A stretch of 19,412 nucleotides of DNA from JANQPX01 sp051010395 (GCA_051010395.1 JBPCVQ010000451.1:1-19412), one strand, 5' to 3'. Shown: positions 1 through 8,032, counted from the first letter of the stretch. A program made the numbers and translations. The notes: generated by a model not told the origin, from the letters alone.

Positions 1-2
1 GC

Positions 3-452
3 GAGCCGACCACTGATCCGAGGGATCTCTATACCAATCCCCGCGGCGCCCTCCTGCCCTTCGGCGCTGCGATCACCGGCCACAAGGGCGGCGGGCTCTG
101 GCTGATGGCCGATCTCCTGGCGGGTGCCTTGTCTGCAGGCGGCTGCAGCCGACCGCCGGACACGCCGCCCAGGCTCTGCAGCAACATGCTGTCGATCGCG
201 ATCGACCCCGCCGCTTTCGCCGACCAGCCCGCCTTCGTCGCCGAGGTCAAACGCTATGCGGGGTTCGTCAGAAGCGCGAAGCCGAGAGATCCGAAAGCGC
301 CTGTCATGCTGCCGGGTGAGCCCGAGCGCAAGGCGCGCGCCGAACGCCTGGCGGATGGCATCAATGTCGATCCCGAGACCTGGGCCCAGATCGTCACCGC
401 CGGCGGATCGGTCGGCATCGAAGCATCGCTGCTCGACGACATGATCGCCTGA
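3..452 (+). CDS. LDH2-family malate/lactate/ureidoglycolate-type dehydrogenase, C-terminal part (5' end outside window)
   Basis: Open from the left edge to TGA at 450-452, about 149 residues. The stretch around residues 20-45 (PFGAAITGHKGGGLWLMADL, then LLAGAL) matches the G-x-K-G-x-G-L/LAGAL region near the C-terminus of the LDH2 (YlbC/YbiC/ComC) family of NAD(P)-dependent 2-hydroxyacid or ureidoglycolate dehydrogenases, which do not have the usual Rossmann fold. The following NMLSIAIDPAAF segment is also typical of that family. The catalytic N-terminal half is cut off, so the substrate cannot be guessed. The gene is 127 bases ahead of an ABC ATPase gene on the same strand; such dehydrogenases often sit in sugar or sugar-acid uptake operons, so it is probably catabolic (inference). 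The family call is fairly sure; the exact enzyme is unknown. Confidence 0.82.
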   Translation, partial: EPTTDPRDLYTNPRGALLPFGAAITGHKGGGLWLMADLLAGALSAGGCSRPPDTPPRLCSNMLSIAIDPAAFADQPAFVAEVKRYAGFVRSAKPRDPKAPVMLPGEPERKARAERLADGINVDPETWAQIVTAGGSVGIEASLLDDMIA

Positions 453-539
453 AACACCGCTCCCGCGTATCATCGAAATCCCCATTCACCTGTCGATCTT
501 GATGAAATGGCCGAGACAGGCCATGATCAAACGAACGGG

Positions 540-557
540 GGCTGAACAGAATCAGCC
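540..557 (+). promoter_or_regulatory. Small inverted repeat ahead of the ABC ATPase ribosome binding site
   Basis: GGCTGA and TCAGCC form perfect 6-base arms around a 6-base loop, ending 8 bases before the AGGGAAAGG ribosome binding site (565-573). It could fold in the mRNA between the dehydrogenase and ATPase genes, as an intra-operon stem-loop tuning expression. No U-run follows, so it is not a good terminator. The function is inference. Confidence 0.3.
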
Positions 558-579
558 GGTCATCAGGGAAAGGCAGCTC

Positions 580-1650
580 ATGGCTTCGGTCGATGTCGAA
601 AAAGTCGATAAGTTCTACGGGACGACACAGGTTCTGTTCGGCGTCGAGGTCGGGATTGAGGATGGCGAGTTCGTGGTTCTCGTCGGACCCAGCGGCTGCG
701 GCAAGTCGACGCTGCTGCGCATGATCGCCGGTCTCGAGGAAATCTCCGGCGGTCAGATCCAGATCGGCGGCCGCGTGGTCAATAACGTGCCGCCCAAGGA
801 TCGGGACATCGCCATGGTGTTCCAGAACTACGCGCTCTATCCGCATATGACCGTGCAGAACAACATGGCGTTCTCCTTGAAGCTCGCCAAAGCCTCCAAG
901 GATGAAATCAAGACGAAGGTCGACCGTGCGGCCGAAATTCTGGGCCTTGGGTCCTACCTTGATCGCTATCCGCGCCAGCTCTCCGGCGGCCAGCGCCAGC
1001 GTGTCGCCATGGGTCGGGCGATCGTGCGCGATCCGCAGGTCTTCCTGTTCGATGAACCTCTTTCGAATCTGGACGCAAAGCTGCGTGTGCAGATGCGCAC
1101 CGAGATCAAGGAGCTGCATCAACGCCTGAAGACCACCTCCGTCTACGTCACCCATGATCAGATCGAGGCCATGACCATGGCCGATCGGATCGTGGTCATG
1201 CATGACGGCATCGTCGAGCAGAACGGCTCGCCGCTCGACCTCTACGACAACCCAGCCAACCTGTTCGTCGCCGGCTTCATCGGCTCACCCGCCATGAATT
1301 TCATCGATGCGACGATCAAACGAAATGGCGGGGCGCCGAGCGCTGTTACCGAAGATGGCACGACCCTCCCCCTTGCCCCCGACGCCGGCGGAGAGGAAGG
1401 TCAAAAAATCGTCTACGGTGTCCGCCCCGAACATCTCACCATGGCCGCGGAAGACAGCGGCGCGCTCGCCGAAGTCTCGGTGGTCGAGCCCACGGGTGCG
1501 GAAACGCTTGTGTTCAGCCGGATTGCCGGCAAGGACGTCACCGCCGTGTTCCGCGAGCGGCACCAGTTCACCCCTGGCCAGCAAATCCATCTCGCCCCCG
1601 ATCTCGGCGCGGTTCATCTGTTCGACAAGGCGAGCGGCCAGCGAGTCTGA
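580..1650 (+). CDS. ABC transporter ATP-binding protein, UgpC/MalK (carbohydrate) type
   Basis: This is the energising ATPase of a binding-protein-dependent importer, expected on the inner face of the membrane with two permeases that are not in this window. From the chosen start (356 residues) all ATPase motifs are intact: Walker A GPSGCGKST (36-44), Q-loop VFQNYALYPH (80-89), signature LSGGQ (134-138), Walker B FLFDEP (155-160) and switch His192. The region after about residue 235 is the TOBE/MalK-like regulatory domain seen in sugar, polyol and glycerol-phosphate ATPases. The frame is open back to 499, but ATG 580 has AGGGAAAGG six bases upstream and begins exactly like the family (MASVDVEKVDKFYG). 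It lies behind a dehydrogenase gene on the same strand and probably ends that operon. The substrate cannot be told, and UgpC-like ATPases can serve several importers. Confidence 0.93.
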   Translation: MASVDVEKVDKFYGTTQVLFGVEVGIEDGEFVVLVGPSGCGKSTLLRMIAGLEEISGGQIQIGGRVVNNVPPKDRDIAMVFQNYALYPHMTVQNNMAFSLKLAKASKDEIKTKVDRAAEILGLGSYLDRYPRQLSGGQRQRVAMGRAIVRDPQVFLFDEPLSNLDAKLRVQMRTEIKELHQRLKTTSVYVTHDQIEAMTMADRIVVMHDGIVEQNGSPLDLYDNPANLFVAGFIGSPAMNFIDATIKRNGGAPSAVTEDGTTLPLAPDAGGEEGQKIVYGVRPEHLTMAAEDSGALAEVSVVEPTGAETLVFSRIAGKDVTAVFRERHQFTPGQQIHLAPDLGAVHLFDKASGQRV

Positions 1651-1668
1651 ACCTGCTGCCGAAAAGAC

Positions 1669-1708
1669 AGTCTGGCCAAACCGGAACGCGGTTTTCGCAG
1701 ACTTTATT
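1669..1708 (+). terminator. Possible rho-independent terminator after the ABC ATPase gene
   Basis: AGTCTG (1669-1674) pairs with CAGACT (1698-1703) outside a second stem, AAACCG (1678-1683) with CGGTTT (1689-1694). TTTATT follows the outer stem. The structure starts 19 bases past the ATPase stop codon. The stems are short and interrupted and the T-run is weak, so this is only a candidate. Confidence 0.4.
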
Positions 1709-2027
1709 CGCGCGCTAACTCTGTGAATTCACTTTCAATATCGTGATGATGCCGATCGTTGCATTCATAGGCCGATGGCAGTTTTTGCTTATATTCCTAT
1801 TTTTAGATTTCACATAAGGAAATTTTCCAGTATACAGGTTGCTCTGCAGACAAAATACGAGGTCAGACTGTAATGATAACCTGCTGTTTTAAAACAAGAC
1901 TGATGTCCAACTTTGAAATAATCTTTCCTCAACCATTAGGGATTCATTGACTTTTTCATGCTACATTTGCTGCAATGCAGCATAATAGGCTCGAGATCCT
2001 GGCAGCAATGTTGGTGGTGACGCTCTG
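1709..2027. promoter_or_regulatory. AT-rich intergenic region with the likely phaZ promoter
   Basis: About 320 bases without a gene, clearly richer in A and T than the surroundings. It contains a perfect 12-base palindrome TGTTTTAAAACA at 1885-1896 and a TTGACT hexamer at 1947-1952 that could be a -35 element for phaZ, although I see no convincing -10 at the right spacing. The PhaR-like box listed separately follows at 1968-1982. Nothing else is recognisable. Confidence 0.4.
1968..1982. promoter_or_regulatory. Putative PhaR operator
   Basis: TGCTGCA-A-TGCAGCA is a 7-base inverted repeat around one base and contains CTGC-N3-GCAG. PhaR, the PHB-responsive repressor of alphaproteobacteria such as Paracoccus and Rhodobacter, is known to bind TGC-rich sites of the form CTGC-N3/4-GCAG ahead of pha genes. 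The box lies 45 bases before the start of a PHB depolymerase gene, which is the expected context. Seen: the palindrome. Inferred: that PhaR binds it. Confidence 0.6.
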
Positions 2028-3347
2028 ATGCAATATCACGCTTATGAAATGGCCCATGCGATGATTACGCCGATGCGTGTGGGGGCCCATCTCGTTCGGG
2101 AACTCAACAGCAGCGTATTCAACCCTTTCGCCCATACGCCGGTCGGCAAGTCGGTGGCCGCCGCCTGCGAGGTGTTCGAAGGGGTGACCCGGCGCTACGG
2201 CAAGCCGGAATTCGGCATCGACGAGGTCACCGTCAACGGTGTGCCGGTCGCGGTCACCGAGGAGATCGTGAGCTATCGCCCCTTTGGCGATCTCCTGCAT
2301 TTCAAGCGGGATGAGAAAGCCACGGATCGACGCCAGCCACCGAAGGTGTTGGTCGTAGCACCCATGTCCGGCCACTACGCCACCCTGCTGCGCGGCACGG
2401 TCAGGGCGATGATCCCCGAGCACGACGTCTACGTCACCGACTGGCGGGACGCGAGAAACGTGCCGCTGGTTTATGGCGGTTTCGACTTCGACGACTTCGT
2501 CGACTACGTAGTCGACTTCATCCGCCTGCTCGGCCCGGATACCCATGTGATCGCCGTCTGCCAGCCCTCGGTCCCGGTGCTCGTGGCAACGGCGGTCATG
2601 GCAAAGGGGGGCGATCCCTGCCAGCCGCTGTCGCTCACCTTAATGGGCGGACCGATCGACACCAGGAAGAACCCGACAGCGGTCAACAAGCTCGCCCAGT
2701 CCAAGGATATCGCCTGGTTCAGACGCAATGTCATCAGCCGTGTGCCGATGCCGCATGCCGGCGCCATGCGCGAGGTCTATCCGGGCTTCATCCAGCTCTC
2801 CGGCTTCATGACCATGAACCTGGATCGCCATGTCGAAGCCCATTGGGGGCTCTACCAGCACCTGATCGAGGGCGACTGCGATTCGGTCGAGCAGCACCGG
2901 AAGTTCTACGAGGAATATCTGGCGGTCATGGACCTGCCCGCCGAATTTTACCTGCAGACGGTCGAAACCGTTTTCCAACAGCACCTGCTGCCGGACGGCA
3001 AGCTCGAACATCGTGGCGAACTCGTCGATTGCTCCTTGATCGAGGGCACTATGCTGATGACCGTCGAGGGCGAGAAGGACGATATCTGCGGGCTCGGCCA
3101 GACCGAAGCCGCCCACGAACTCTGCACCGGGCTCCATAAGGACAAACATATCCACTACGTTCAGCCGGGCGTCGGCCATTACGGCGTGTTCAACGGCACC
3201 CGCTGGCGCACCGAGATCCAACCGCGCATCGCAGAGATGGTGCGCACGGCCGAGGGCACGAGACCGAAAGACAGGCGGCGCAGCAAGACGCCTGCGGGCG
3301 TGCCGAAGCCCAAAAGCCTGCTCGCCGCCTTCAAGTGGACGCCCTGA
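2028..3347 (+). CDS. phaZ: Intracellular poly(3-hydroxybutyrate) depolymerase
   Basis: This enzyme mobilises stored PHB by thiolysis/hydrolysis of the native granule polymer in the cytoplasm. The 439 residues match the usual length of the PhaZa1-type family (alpha/beta hydrolase fold with a C-terminal PHB depolymerase domain). The N-terminus (MQYHAYEMAHAMITPMRVGA) is typical of the family. The catalytic cysteine lies in VCQPSVP (Cys178) in place of the serine of secreted depolymerases; the probable acid is Asp351/352 (GEKDDI) and the histidine is His384 (GVGHYG). The tail is basic and proline-rich (about 405-430). No signal peptide is seen, fitting an intracellular enzyme. The ATG has only a weak GGTGG-like ribosome site. 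A PhaR-like box lies upstream. The gene stands alone on its strand and its last 17 bases overlap the convergent P-loop kinase gene. Confidence 0.93.
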   Translation: MQYHAYEMAHAMITPMRVGAHLVRELNSSVFNPFAHTPVGKSVAAACEVFEGVTRRYGKPEFGIDEVTVNGVPVAVTEEIVSYRPFGDLLHFKRDEKATDRRQPPKVLVVAPMSGHYATLLRGTVRAMIPEHDVYVTDWRDARNVPLVYGGFDFDDFVDYVVDFIRLLGPDTHVIAVCQPSVPVLVATAVMAKGGDPCQPLSLTLMGGPIDTRKNPTAVNKLAQSKDIAWFRRNVISRVPMPHAGAMREVYPGFIQLSGFMTMNLDRHVEAHWGLYQHLIEGDCDSVEQHRKFYEEYLAVMDLPAEFYLQTVETVFQQHLLPDGKLEHRGELVDCSLIEGTMLMTVEGEKDDICGLGQTEAAHELCTGLHKDKHIHYVQPGVGHYGVFNGTRWRTEIQPRIAEMVRTAEGTRPKDRRRSKTPAGVPKPKSLLAAFKWTP

Positions 3348-3894
3348 CCGAACCGAGAAAGCGTGCCGCTTGCGCCGGTGTTTTCATTCGGATCTTGGCG
3401 GCGTTTGGATAAGCGTTCTCGGCGAACAGCTTGCGGCACCGCTCCTGCACGGTCCCGTAGCTCGTCAGAACCCAAACCAGGATCGAGTCCCGGCTGAAAA
3501 ACGACTTCCGCCAGCTTTCCCGATTGCCGTTGCAGATCTCCTGACCGGAGACGCTCCTGGAAATCGTCCGCTTCAGGCTCCGCCACATAACCAGGGGAAA
3601 CGGAAAATCGAGCCAGATGACCGTCGTGGCGCGCGGCCAGAACAGGTCGCGGGCGCGGCGGTAGTTGCCATCCATGACCCAGTGGGTCCCGCCGGCCTTC
3701 TCAGCGACCAGGCATCGAAATTCCTCGTGACCCCGCTCGATCCAGCCTGGCAGCCAGAAGAGACTGTCCAGCTCGACATAGACGCTGTCGAGACGATCCG
3801 CGAGCGTGCGGGCGAAAGTCGACTTTCCCGAGCAGCTGCAGCCGACGACGACCACGCGTGCAAGGTCGGGCAAAGGAGCGTCTTTAGATAGCAT
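3331..3894 (-). CDS. P-loop kinase-like protein (adenylate kinase / FlaR topology-modulation family)
   Basis: A 187-residue cytoplasmic P-loop NTPase. Walker A is GCSCSGKST (residues 18-26), followed by LADRLDSVYVELDSLFWLPGW and later WVMDGNYRRARDLFWPRATT and NGNRESWRKSFFSRDSIL, a pattern typical of the small proteins annotated as adenylate kinase or DNA topology modulation protein FlaR. Their substrate is not firmly established, so I do not claim a reaction. The gene follows the small exported-protein gene on the same strand with only 20 bases between, suggesting co-transcription. Its stop lies inside the 3' end of phaZ on the other strand. The family call is good; the function is unknown. 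Confidence 0.85.
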   Translation of the reverse strand: MLSKDAPLPDLARVVVVGCSCSGKSTFARTLADRLDSVYVELDSLFWLPGWIERGHEEFRCLVAEKAGGTHWVMDGNYRRARDLFWPRATTVIWLDFPFPLVMWRSLKRTISRSVSGQEICNGNRESWRKSFFSRDSILVWVLTSYGTVQERCRKLFAENAYPNAAKIRMKTPAQAARFLGSVRAST

Positions 3895-3914
3895 CGCAGG
3901 CCACTCGTTCCCGC

Positions 3915-4286
3915 CTACTCCGTCGGCAAGGTCACCGTCATCTCGGCACCGCCATAGTCATGAACGCTGTCCTTGGCGCGCAGCGTCACCTCGCTGATGC
4001 CATCGGGAATGGTCACAGTCGTCGAGCGGGTAAACGGCTGCTCGTTCTCATGGGGATGCGCCAGAACCCGCGTACCGAGCACGCTGCCGTCAGGCGCCAC
4101 CACGTCCCAGGCATCGGCATAGTGATCCCACCCCTCATCGCCATGGGCGACGGTAACATCGAAGCGATAGCTTCCCCCTCCCCCCTTGCTCACCTCAACC
4201 CCCACAACATCCGCCTCCCCAGCAGCAGCAGTGGCAGCGCCACCTGCTAGACTTAGGGTCAGAGCCAAGGTCAGGCATCTCAACAT
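3915..4286 (-). CDS. Small conserved exported protein of unknown function
   Basis: 123 residues. The N-terminus MLRCLTLALTLSLAGGAATAAAGEA is a clear Sec signal peptide with a likely Ala-x-Ala cleavage site near residue 22, so the mature protein (about 100 residues) should be periplasmic or secreted. The rest looks like a single beta-sandwich domain, with YRFDVTVAHGDEGWDHYADAW followed by APDGSVLGTRVLAHPHENEQ and PFTRS. It resembles uncharacterised alphaproteobacterial proteins, but I cannot name a function. A GGGAGAA ribosome site precedes the ATG. It probably forms a two-gene unit with the P-loop protein downstream. There are 124 bases between it and the permease genes upstream on the same strand, so linkage to those is uncertain. 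Confidence 0.75.
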   Translation of the reverse strand: MLRCLTLALTLSLAGGAATAAAGEADVVGVEVSKGGGGSYRFDVTVAHGDEGWDHYADAWDVVAPDGSVLGTRVLAHPHENEQPFTRSTTVTIPDGISEVTLRAKDSVHDYGGAEMTVTLPTE

Positions 4287-4410
4287 TCACGTTCTCCCGT
4301 TTCGAGCGCACAGGCCGAATCCAGCGCCACTGCGAGGCACAGCCTCCTCATTGTCTCGCGCCTACAATCGAGCGTGTCTCAGGCAAGTCAAGGCTGTCGC
4401 GCCTCGCGAC

Positions 4411-5574
4411 CTACGAATAGGGGTCGGCGGCGTCTCTGAGGCCGTCGCCCAGGAAATTGAAGGCAAGGACAACGAGGATCACTGGAAGGACGGGGAGCAT
4501 GAGCCAGGGGTAGAGGGCGACGACGTTGATGTTTTGGGCTTCGGCGAGGAGGACGCCCCAGGAGGTGATGGGCGGGCGGAGGCCGAGGCCGAGGAAGGAG
4601 AGAGCTGTTTCGCCAAGGATCATCGCCGGGATCGAGAGGGTGGCGGATGCGATCAGGTGGCTCATGAAGGAGGGGACGAGGTGGCGAAACACGATGCGCT
4701 TTGGTTTGGCGCCCATGAGCATGGCGGCCGTGGCGAAATCCTCTTCACGAAGGGCGAGCACCTTCGATCGGACGGCGCGGGCGAGGCCGGTCCAGTCGAA
4801 AAGCGCCAGGATGATGGTGATCCCGAAATAGATCCAGATTGGACTCCAGGTGACCGGCAGGGCCGCTGACAATCCCATCCAGAGTGGGAGTTCGGGAAAG
4901 GAGCGGATCATCTCGATCATGCGCTGAATGACGCTGTCGATCCAGCCGCCATAATAGCCGGAGATGCCGCCGAGGATGATGCCAAGCACGAAGCTCAGCG
5001 TGATGCCGATCAGACCGACGGTGAGTGAAATACGCGTTCCATAGACGATGCGCGAAAAAACGTCCCGCCCTAGCCGGTCGGTGCCGAACAAGAAGAAAGT
5101 GCCGCCTTCGGCCGGGCAGATGAGGTGGAAGTCAGCCGGGATCAGGCCCCAGAACTTGTATTCGTCACCGGAGCAGAAGAAACGAAGCGGCTGCACATTG
5201 CCCTGATCGGGAACATATTCGCGCTTCAGATTCTCCATATTGAGCTCGAATTTGGAGCCATAGACGAAAGGACCTATCAGCGCTCCCTCGTGGAAGAGAT
5301 GGAGGCCCTGGGGAGGATGGTGGATGAACTGGGTGTTGCGGGTCTGCAGATTATACGGCGCGATCCACTCGGAGATCAGGGTCGAACCGTAGAGCGCCAG
5401 CAGGAAAAAGCCGGCCGCCACCGCCAGTTTGTGCCGCCGAAACTTCCACCACATCAGCTGCCACTGGGAGGCCGTGTAAAAGCGCTCCTGCTCCGGTGTC
5501 AGCCGCTCGTCATCAGCGGCGGGATCGAATGGCGCGCTGTTGACGTAACGTTCGCTTCCTGAGGGCTGGGTCAT
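4411..5574 (-). CDS. ABC transporter permease, OppC/DppC type, with enlarged periplasmic loop
   Basis: An inner-membrane permease of the peptide/opine/oligosaccharide importer class, 387 residues. It has an OppC N-terminal domain with the first membrane segment at about 50-68, then the BPD_transp_1 domain (about 180-385) with five more segments. The EAA loop that contacts the ATPase is intact (AAMLMGAKPKRIVFRHLVP, 283-301), and GTDRLGRDVFSR (164-175) and LGLGLRPPITSWG are family hallmarks. The first periplasmic loop (about 70-160) is much longer than in standard OppC of about 300 residues and holds two cysteines (134 and 153). Similar long forms are common in rhizobia, including, as I recall, alpha-galactoside (Agp-type) systems, so the substrate may be a sugar rather than a peptide (inference). 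The ATG overlaps the stop of the OppB-type gene (ATGA), so the two are translationally coupled. Confidence 0.92.
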   Translation of the reverse strand: MTQPSGSERYVNSAPFDPAADDERLTPEQERFYTASQWQLMWWKFRRHKLAVAAGFFLLALYGSTLISEWIAPYNLQTRNTQFIHHPPQGLHLFHEGALIGPFVYGSKFELNMENLKREYVPDQGNVQPLRFFCSGDEYKFWGLIPADFHLICPAEGGTFFLFGTDRLGRDVFSRIVYGTRISLTVGLIGITLSFVLGIILGGISGYYGGWIDSVIQRMIEMIRSFPELPLWMGLSAALPVTWSPIWIYFGITIILALFDWTGLARAVRSKVLALREEDFATAAMLMGAKPKRIVFRHLVPSFMSHLIASATLSIPAMILGETALSFLGLGLRPPITSWGVLLAEAQNINVVALYPWLMLPVLPVILVVLAFNFLGDGLRDAADPYS

Positions 5575-6569
5575 CGCGCCTGCCCGCTTTCGAACCGGAT
5601 GCGCGGATCAAGGGCAGCAAGCGCCAGATCCGAAATCAGCATGCCGACCACGGTGAGACCCGCCAGCAGCATCAGGAAGGAACCGGCGAGATACATGTCC
5701 TGGGTCTGCAGCGCTTCCAGCAGCATGGGGCCGGTGGTCGGCAGCGAGAGGATGGTGGAAACGATCACCTCGCCGGAGATGACGGAAGGCAGGAGCGATC
5801 CGATGTCGGCGATGAACGGGTTCAACGCCATCCGCAGAGGATATTTACAAAGGGCGCGGAAGGGCGAAAGGCCCTTGGCCTTGGCTGTGACCACATAGGG
5901 TTTTTGCAATTCATCGAGAAGGTTCGCGCGCATCCGCCGGATCATGCCGGCCGTGCCTGCGGTGCCGATGACCACGACGGGCACGATCAGATGGGAGAGG
6001 ATCGAGCCGAACTTCGCAAAACTCATCGGCTGATCCAGATATTCAGGATCCATAAGGCCGCCGACCGAGACACCGAAATAGACGTTAGCGAGATAAAGCA
6101 GCAGCAGCGCCAGGAGAAAATTCGGGGTGGCGAGGCCGAGATAGCCGATGAAGCTCAGCGCATGGTCCCCGACGCTGTATTGGTGGGTCGCGGAATAGAT
6201 GCCGATCGGAAAGGAAACCGCCCAGATAAAAAGTATGGCCGCCAGCGAAACGACGAAGGAAAGAAAAATGCGGTCGCCGATGAGTTGGCTGACCGGCAGG
6301 TCGTAGGCGAAGGAAAAACCCATATCGCCCTGGAGAAGCCCCCCCATCCAAAGCAGATATTGCTGCCACCAGGGCTTGTCGAGGCCGTAGGTTTGCCTGA
6401 GATGCTCGATTTTTTCCGACTGGATGCTCTCGCCCTGAGCCTGCAGCTCGGCAATGTAGCTTTCGAGATAATCGCCCGGCGGCAGCTGGATGATGATGAA
6501 CGTGATCAGGCTGATCGCGAGAAGGGTCGGAATCATGATGATCAGACGGTGAACGAGATAACGCAGCAA
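5571..6569 (-). CDS. ABC transporter permease, OppB/DppB type
   Basis: 332 residues, the normal length for OppB. It has an N-terminal membrane segment (MLRYLVHRLIIMIPTLLAIS), a periplasmic linker to about residue 95, and then five membrane segments with the EAA loop around VVTAKAKGLSPFRALCKYPL. It pairs with the OppC-type protein, with which it overlaps by four bases. The start is a TTG (6569) preceded by AAGGGAA; the first ATG is twelve codons in and would cut into the first membrane segment, so TTG is preferred. The transcript starts near 6570-6736, which it shares with a divergent PLP-enzyme gene. No binding protein or ATPase gene lies in this operon within the window, which is unusual for this class. 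Confidence 0.92.
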   Translation of the reverse strand: MLRYLVHRLIIMIPTLLAISLITFIIIQLPPGDYLESYIAELQAQGESIQSEKIEHLRQTYGLDKPWWQQYLLWMGGLLQGDMGFSFAYDLPVSQLIGDRIFLSFVVSLAAILFIWAVSFPIGIYSATHQYSVGDHALSFIGYLGLATPNFLLALLLLYLANVYFGVSVGGLMDPEYLDQPMSFAKFGSILSHLIVPVVVIGTAGTAGMIRRMRANLLDELQKPYVVTAKAKGLSPFRALCKYPLRMALNPFIADIGSLLPSVISGEVIVSTILSLPTTGPMLLEALQTQDMYLAGSFLMLLAGLTVVGMLISDLALAALDPRIRFESGQAR

Positions 6570-6666
6570 ACCGGGTTCCCTTTGGCGAGTTATGTATCGA
6601 AGCCTAAACGAAAAAAGTTAAAGGGTGAAACTCCCAGCTTGCCTGGAACGCCTCAATATCGCTTGA

Positions 6667-6697
6667 TGACTGACGAAAGTCACAGCCGAAATCGGCT
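6667..6697. promoter_or_regulatory. Tandem inverted repeats in the divergent permease / PLP-enzyme promoter region
   Basis: Two perfect inverted repeats follow one another: TGACT(6667-6671)-6 bases-AGTCA(6678-6682), and AGCCGA(6684-6689)-AA-TCGGCT(6692-6697). They lie in the 167 bases between oppB-like and the PLP-enzyme gene, close to the latter's start at 6737. They may be operator sites or leader hairpins. There is no direct evidence of a regulator. Confidence 0.35.
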
Positions 6698-6736
6698 AAA
6701 GGCCCGTTCGCCGAAACAAGAAGAAGGAAGCTCTTG

Positions 6737-8032
6737 ATGCACCTGGATCACCTGCTGTCGACGACGGTCGAGCCAACCACCAAGAGCTGGCCAGCGGATG
6801 TCGGCAGCCTTCGCCTGGACGAAATCGGCGACCAGGGCTGGTCGCTTCGAGCCCAGGACCTGGCGCTGCCGGCACTGGTGCTGAAGGATACGGCGCTTCG
6901 ACACAATGCCTGCTGGATGCGCGCCTTCATCGAGCGCGAAGGTGTGGCGCTTTGTCCCCACGGGAAAACGACGATGGCGCCGCAGCTGTTCGCCCGCCAG
7001 CTCGAGGATGGCGCATCAGGCATCACGGTTGCCACCGTGCAGCAGATGCGCGTCTGCCGGCGCTTCGGCGTACCGAGAGTCCTGATGGCCAACCAGCTGG
7101 TTTGTCGCCAAGCGATCCGAGAGGTGCTTTCAGCTCTTGAGGCCGATGCGTCGTTCGATTTTCTCTGCCTCGTCGACTCGGTGGACGGCGTTGATCTCTT
7201 AGCGAAAGAGGTCGCTGATCTCGGCGCGAAAAGACCGCTGCAGCTTCTTCTCGAAGGCGGTATCGACGGCAAGCGCACCGGCTGCCGGTCCGTGGCGGAC
7301 GGCCTCGACGTTGCCAGAGCTGTAGCGGCAGCACCTGGCCTTGCGCTTCGCGGCGTCGAAGGTTTCGAGGGCGTTTTCGGCCGAGACAAGGATGGCAAGG
7401 CCGCCGACAATGTTCAGAACTTTCTCGACTTCCTCGTCGAGATCGCAAGATCGGTCGCCCAAGAAGGCCTGTTCGCACCTGGCCCGGTGATCCTGTCGGC
7501 GGGCGGGTCCGCGCATTTCGATCAGGTCGCAGCGACGTTCAATACGGCGGACCTCAAGAGGGAGACTGAGGTAATCTTGCGAAGCGGCTGCTATTTCAGC
7601 CACGATTCCGGCATGTATGCAACGGCCTTCGCCGACCTCGACAAACGTTCGCCGGAGCTGGCCGACCTCGGCGAAGGTCTGCGCCCGGCGATCGAAGTCT
7701 GGGCCTATGTCCAATCTCGCCCCGAGCCGGGTCGGCTCCTGGCGACCATGGGGAAACGTGATGTTTCCTTCGACAGCAGCCTGCCGGTGCCCGAGCGCTG
7801 GTTCCGCCCCGGCCATCACGAAGCCCCGACGACGCTGAGCCCGGGGCACAAGACCGTGGCCCTCAACGATCAGCACGCCTTCCTCGATATCCCAGAAGAC
7901 AGCCCGCTCCAGGTTGGCGACATCCTGACCTTCGGCATCTCCCACCCCTGCACTACCTTCGACAAATGGCAGGTGATCTACGTGGTCGACGACGACGACA
8001 GGGTCATCGAGGGGATCAAGACCTTCTTCTAG
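6737..8032 (+). CDS. PLP-dependent D-serine dehydratase-like / D-threonine aldolase-family enzyme
   Basis: 431 residues of the fold III PLP family: an alanine-racemase-like N-terminal barrel (about 40-290) and a D-serine-dehydratase-like C-terminal domain (about 305-415). The Schiff-base lysine is in CPHGKTTMAPQL (Lys77). The C-terminal SHPCTTFDKW holds the His403/Cys405 pair that binds zinc in eukaryotic-type D-serine dehydratase. Members act on D-serine, D-threonine or 3-hydroxyaspartate; which one applies here is unknown. The frame is open one codon further to a TTG, but the ATG at 6737 has GAAGGAAG at good spacing. It is divergent from the OppBC-type permeases, so uptake and breakdown of a D-amino-acid compound is possible, but that is inference. 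No signal peptide is seen, so it is cytoplasmic. Confidence 0.87.
   Translation: MHLDHLLSTTVEPTTKSWPADVGSLRLDEIGDQGWSLRAQDLALPALVLKDTALRHNACWMRAFIEREGVALCPHGKTTMAPQLFARQLEDGASGITVATVQQMRVCRRFGVPRVLMANQLVCRQAIREVLSALEADASFDFLCLVDSVDGVDLLAKEVADLGAKRPLQLLLEGGIDGKRTGCRSVADGLDVARAVAAAPGLALRGVEGFEGVFGRDKDGKAADNVQNFLDFLVEIARSVAQEGLFAPGPVILSAGGSAHFDQVAATFNTADLKRETEVILRSGCYFSHDSGMYATAFADLDKRSPELADLGEGLRPAIEVWAYVQSRPEPGRLLATMGKRDVSFDSSLPVPERWFRPGHHEAPTTLSPGHKTVALNDQHAFLDIPEDSPLQVGDILTFGISHPCTTFDKWQVIYVVDDDDRVIEGIKTFF

Noticed and set aside
394..1203. Minus-strand open frame opposite the ABC ATPase gene
   Set aside because: Antisense shadow; the plus-strand ATPase has all motifs.
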